DNA of 64,000 bases from Propionivibrio sp. (GTDB taxonomy: Bacteria > Pseudomonadota > Gammaproteobacteria > Burkholderiales > Rhodocyclaceae): the NCBI GenBank assembly GCA_016705685.1, contig JADJLB010000002.1, forward strand, positions 124,001-188,000, in the 5' to 3' direction. Under the pieces are notes generated by a model. The model ran no database searches. It saw nothing but the letters and a program-made list of their open reading frames with translations, and had not been told where the DNA came from. Below are positions 63,599-64,000 of this stretch, piece by piece. The position numbers and the translations under genes are program-made. Each line of letters opens with the position of its first letter. Within the stretch, counting starts at the first letter, position 1.

Positions 63599-64000
63599 GG
63601 GTTCAAGCCGTCCTTCAGTCTATGGTCCATCGATACAACGCTTCGGGCATCAAGAAATCCGGCCAGGGAAAATCAAGGCAATGTTGGCGTAAGCCGGGCC
63701 AGGGCGCCAACGACACGCACAGGATCGATCAGCCTCAGGGTAGCGAGGCTGATCGCTCAGGCAAACAGCCGACAGGCCATGCCGATGCCCAGATAGGCCT
63801 GACAAAGAAAGGCCTCGTCCCGCCGAGTTGGCATTATCCACGAATAGTGGCCCTTGTATTTTCGGAGCTGCTATCCAATTTGCCGTAGCGCGTTTCGCCG
63901 GGCAGGGACGGTCAAGGCAAGGCTTGGTGCATTGAGGCCGTGCGGACAAATGCCGATCCAATCAAAATTTGCGATTGACACAGGTCGAAAACACGCCGAT
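63599..64000. other. Terminal region, no supported gene
   Basis: About 400 bp remain after the RatA-type gene. Several short frames exist on both strands, but none has a convincing start, ribosome site or known family. The region contains one strong hairpin, listed separately. A gene may begin beyond the right edge. Confidence 0.6.
63726..63755. repeat. Perfect hairpin CGATCAGCCTC-N8-GAGGCTGATCG
   Basis: An 11-bp perfect stem with an 8-base loop lies about 130 bp upstream of the RatA-type gene. There is no adjacent T-run. It may be a transcript end signal or an isolated palindromic repeat. Confidence 0.55.

Noticed and set aside
63757-63834. Minus-strand 25-residue frame near the right edge
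   Set aside because: It is too short, has no ribosome site and ends at the hairpin; I cannot support it as a gene.

Overview
The window is a chromosomal segment of a motile Gram-negative bacterium, most likely a betaproteobacterium of the Rhodocyclales (Azonexus/Dechloromonas-like). The evidence is the flagellar gene order, a sigma-54/FleSR-type flagellar control system instead of flhDC, the small families DUF2322 and DUF2789, ThrH, a long LeuA and a PEP-CTERM-type acyltransferase. This placement is an inference from gene content; no 16S rRNA gene is present.

Bases 1-32308 are a nearly complete flagellar locus. flgA (cut by the left edge) is divergent from flgBCDEFGHIJ, followed by flgKL and a small lipoprotein. 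Converging on these from the other side are fliFGHIJ and fliKLMNOPQR, all on the minus strand. fleSR and fliE run rightward. They are followed by minus-strand genes for a PilZ brake, an FhlB-like switch protein, a second FliK-like protein, fliT, fliS, fliD, flaG and the flagellin fliC. Sigma-54 -24/-12 elements with exact GG-N10-GC spacing precede flgB, fliK and fliE, and a weaker one precedes fliF. A sigma-28 element precedes flgK and a weaker candidate precedes fliC. This suggests the order sigma-54/FleSR first, then FliA. flhA, flhB, fliA, fleQ, flgM and the motor genes lie outside the window.

Bases 32641-36157 carry two unusual genes divergent from fliC. One is an 888-residue fusion of TPRs, a glycosyltransferase and a polysaccharide-pyruvyl-transferase-like domain. 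The other is a diverged CheR-like methyltransferase. Together they look like a flagellin-modification pair.

Bases 36200-44491 are housekeeping genes: gst, purB, two small genes, secF-secD-yajC and tgt-queA. A tRNA-Leu(CAA) at 44579 carries a decayed integration site: an integrase N-terminal remnant, then a Fic gene with a promoter flanked by two matched inverted repeats, a TauE/SafE transporter, a doubtful small ORF, and a broken GAF/HD-GYP gene. Bases 49743-57855 return to metabolism (thrH, purU, an ABC-F ATPase, glycerate kinase, leuA, an Lrp regulator).

Bases 57870-63055 form what I judge the most interesting unit. A bactofilin-acyltransferase pair is divergent from a QseE-QseG-QseF (GlrK-YfhG-GlrR) type system. 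Between them lie a sigma-54 promoter aimed at the bactofilin and two copies of TGTC-N10-GACA, the known GlrR operator motif. The final part holds a RatA/COQ10-type gene and about 400 bp with no supported gene.
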